From the NCBI GenBank assembly GCA_963827595.1, contig CAWHBT010000005.1, forward strand, positions 62,001-126,000: a stretch of 64,000 nucleotides of DNA, read 5' to 3'. The notes under the pieces are model-generated. The model was not told the DNA's origin and did not search any database. It saw only the letters and a program-made list of their open reading frames with translations. The translations under genes and the position numbers were made by a program. This DNA is from DATEDA01 sp963827595 (GTDB lineage Bacteria > Pseudomonadota > Gammaproteobacteria > Burkholderiales > SG8-39). This document shows, one piece after another, positions 62,727-64,000 of the stretch (positions are counted from its first letter, which is position 1; every line of letters begins with the position of its first letter).

Positions 62727-63557
62727 TCACCCTTCGAAACCGAACAATCGCCGCGGCGTGTCCCAGAGGACCTTGCGACGCGCGGCGGCGTCGGGCAGCC
62801 AGGTCTCGACGAACTTCAGCACCGGCCCGTAGTCGACGCGCTCCGGCATCCGGAGGAACGGCCAGTCCGAGCCCCAGATGCAGGCGTCGGGCGTGTAGGT
62901 GTCGATGATGGCGCGGACGTACGGCAGGGTGTCCTCGTACGGCGCGCCGCCGCGCGAGAAACGGAACGGCCCCGAGAGCTTGACCGTCGCGCGTCCGGTG
63001 CGGGCGAGGTCCAGCAAGGCCTTGAATCCGGGTTGGCCGAGGCCGGCCTCGGGCGCGGGACGCCCGCAATGATCAATGAGGATGCGCACGCCGGAGCGCT
63101 CGAGCAGCGGCGCGAGCTCGGCGAGCTGATCCTTTTCCACCTGGACTTGCGCGAACAGATCGAGCGCGGCGAGTTTCGTCAGGAGGTCGGCCGCGCCGGC
63201 AAAGCGCGCCACGCCGTGCGCGATGGCATCGAGGCGAACGCCGACCACCCCCGCCGACTTCAGGCGCTCGAGTTCGGCCGCCGGCGCGTCGACGGGCACC
63301 ACGGCGATGCCCTTGAAGCGGCCGCCGCTCGCGGCGATGGCGTCGAGCAGGCAGCGGTTGTCGGGACCGTATCCCGAGGTCGGCCCGACGACGAGGGCGC
63401 CGCGGACGCCATGCGCGTCCAGGACCCGCAGGAAGTGCCTCGCGGTGCCGACCTCGTGCGGCGGCGGCTTGTAGGCCGCGTCGACGGCATACGGGAACCG
63501 CGCCGGGTCGAGGACGTGGTTGTGGCAGTCGATCTTGGGCTCGTCGTGAAGGCTCAT
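62727..63557 (-). CDS. Amidohydrolase (2-pyrone-4,6-dicarboxylate lactonase-like)
   Basis: A 276-residue TIM-barrel amidohydrolase of the LigI/PDC-hydrolase-like group. Motifs: KIDCHNHVLDPARFPY at the N-terminus (metal His pair), GALVVGPTSGYGPDNRCL, RILIDHCGRPAPEAG, IWGSDWPFLRMPE (metal Asp) and DTPRRLFGF at the end. It hydrolyses a lactone or carboxylated substrate. It is convergent with the triple-VWA gene and divergent from an epimerase gene. Confidence 0.87.
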   Translation of the reverse strand: MSLHDEPKIDCHNHVLDPARFPYAVDAAYKPPPHEVGTARHFLRVLDAHGVRGALVVGPTSGYGPDNRCLLDAIAASGGRFKGIAVVPVDAPAAELERLKSAGVVGVRLDAIAHGVARFAGAADLLTKLAALDLFAQVQVEKDQLAELAPLLERSGVRILIDHCGRPAPEAGLGQPGFKALLDLARTGRATVKLSGPFRFSRGGAPYEDTLPYVRAIIDTYTPDACIWGSDWPFLRMPERVDYGPVLKFVETWLPDAAARRKVLWDTPRRLFGFEG

Positions 63558-63662
63558 CGCGGCACCTTGCGGCTCGGCGCGTGGACTCTAGGGGCGGGCG
63601 ATCCGGCCGTCAACAACGGCTAGAATCGCGCGGCTGCGACTGCATCTGGCGGGGGAGACGGC

Positions 63663-64000
63663 ATGAAGGTGTTCATCACGGGCGGCGGCGGCTTCATCGG
63701 CTACCGGCTCGCCCGCAAGCTGCTCGAACGCGGAACGCTGGCGGGGCCTGATGGAACGGCGACGCCGATCAGCGCGATCAGGCTATTCGACGCCGCCTTT
63801 CCGCCGCACCCCGACCCGCGCCTCGAGTGCGTGACCGGCGACGTCGCCGCACCTGAAGCGATCGCGGCGGCGCTCGCTCCCGACACGGGGTCGGTGTTCC
63901 ACCTGGCGGCGGTCGTGAGCGGCGGGGCCGAGGCCGACTTCGACCTCGGCTATCGCGTCAACCTTGACGGCACGCGGCTCGTCCTCGAGCAGTGCCGCAG
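63663..64000 (+). CDS. NAD-dependent epimerase/dehydratase (DenD-like), cut by window edge
   Basis: The first 112 codons of an extended SDR: MKVFITGGGGFIGYRLARKL (Rossmann GxxGxxG), ISAIRLFDAAFPPHPDPRLE CVTGDV and VFHLAAVVSGGAEADFDLGY RVN. The GPDGTATPI insertion between strand 1 and 2 resembles D-erythronate dehydrogenase (DenD) relatives. The catalytic YxxxK lies beyond the window. GGGGGAGAC precedes ATG 63663. It is divergent from the amidohydrolase gene, a pairing that suggests a common sugar-acid or lactone catabolic locus. Confidence 0.85.
   Translation, partial: MKVFITGGGGFIGYRLARKLLERGTLAGPDGTATPISAIRLFDAAFPPHPDPRLECVTGDVAAPEAIAAALAPDTGSVFHLAAVVSGGAEADFDLGYRVNLDGTRLVLEQCR

Overview
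The window is high-GC DNA from a proteobacterium. A betaproteobacterium is the best guess, inferred from a ferric-iron ABC transporter with a neighbouring DUF2325 gene, a TRAP transporter operon, a fused glutaminase/NAD synthetase and a MoxR/DUF58/BatA operon. No rRNA gene, complete tRNA gene or CRISPR array was found, so the taxonomic call is inference only.

Layout. (1) 1-8600 is tightly packed and core-like: a partial lipocalin, an SDR plus old-yellow-enzyme pair, nadE followed directly by a TonB-like gene, and a divergent iron-uptake pair (ATPase and fused permease) around a perfect 19-bp Fur-like palindrome. (2) 8600-43250 is a loose accessory region. It holds an IS1111-type element of the IS110 family with a candidate guide-RNA segment, an IS1182 element beside a 147-bp MITE, at least seven gene fragments, three families of dispersed intergenic repeats, and many stress or environment genes: two histidine kinases, a ferritin-like protein, a YflT-like and a YqjD-like protein, a large catalase broken by one in-frame TGA, YihY, a PHB-depolymerase-like esterase, trehalase, a Ser/Thr kinase lacking its catalytic Asp, and a symporter fused to a solute-binding domain. 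(3) 43250-64000 is core-like again: the ferric-iron binding protein (divergent from a DUF2325 gene, with Fur-like sites), panB, a GntR regulator, a fatty acid hydroxylase, a TRAP operon, a PhyH dioxygenase, an NlpC/P60 peptidase, a secretin-like protein overlapping a DinG-type helicase, a MoxR/DUF58/VWA operon ending in a 1445-residue triple-VWA protein, an amidohydrolase and a partial epimerase.

How the parts fit. The iron-transport genes lie on both sides of the accessory block: ATPase and permease at 5.7-8.6 kb, binding protein at 43.3-44.3 kb. The permease and binding-protein genes point towards each other, so the roughly 34.7 kb of accessory DNA sits in a convergent, low-cost site. The block looks like an expanding graveyard and landing zone (IS elements, repeats, gene 3' and 5' ends, a tRNA 3' fragment) that has kept several intact stress-response genes. 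The most unusual items are the katE nonsense codon, the HRD-to-HRY kinase with a detached inverted copy of its PEGA tail, the symporter/binding-protein fusion, the AhpD-like histidine kinase and the repeat families.
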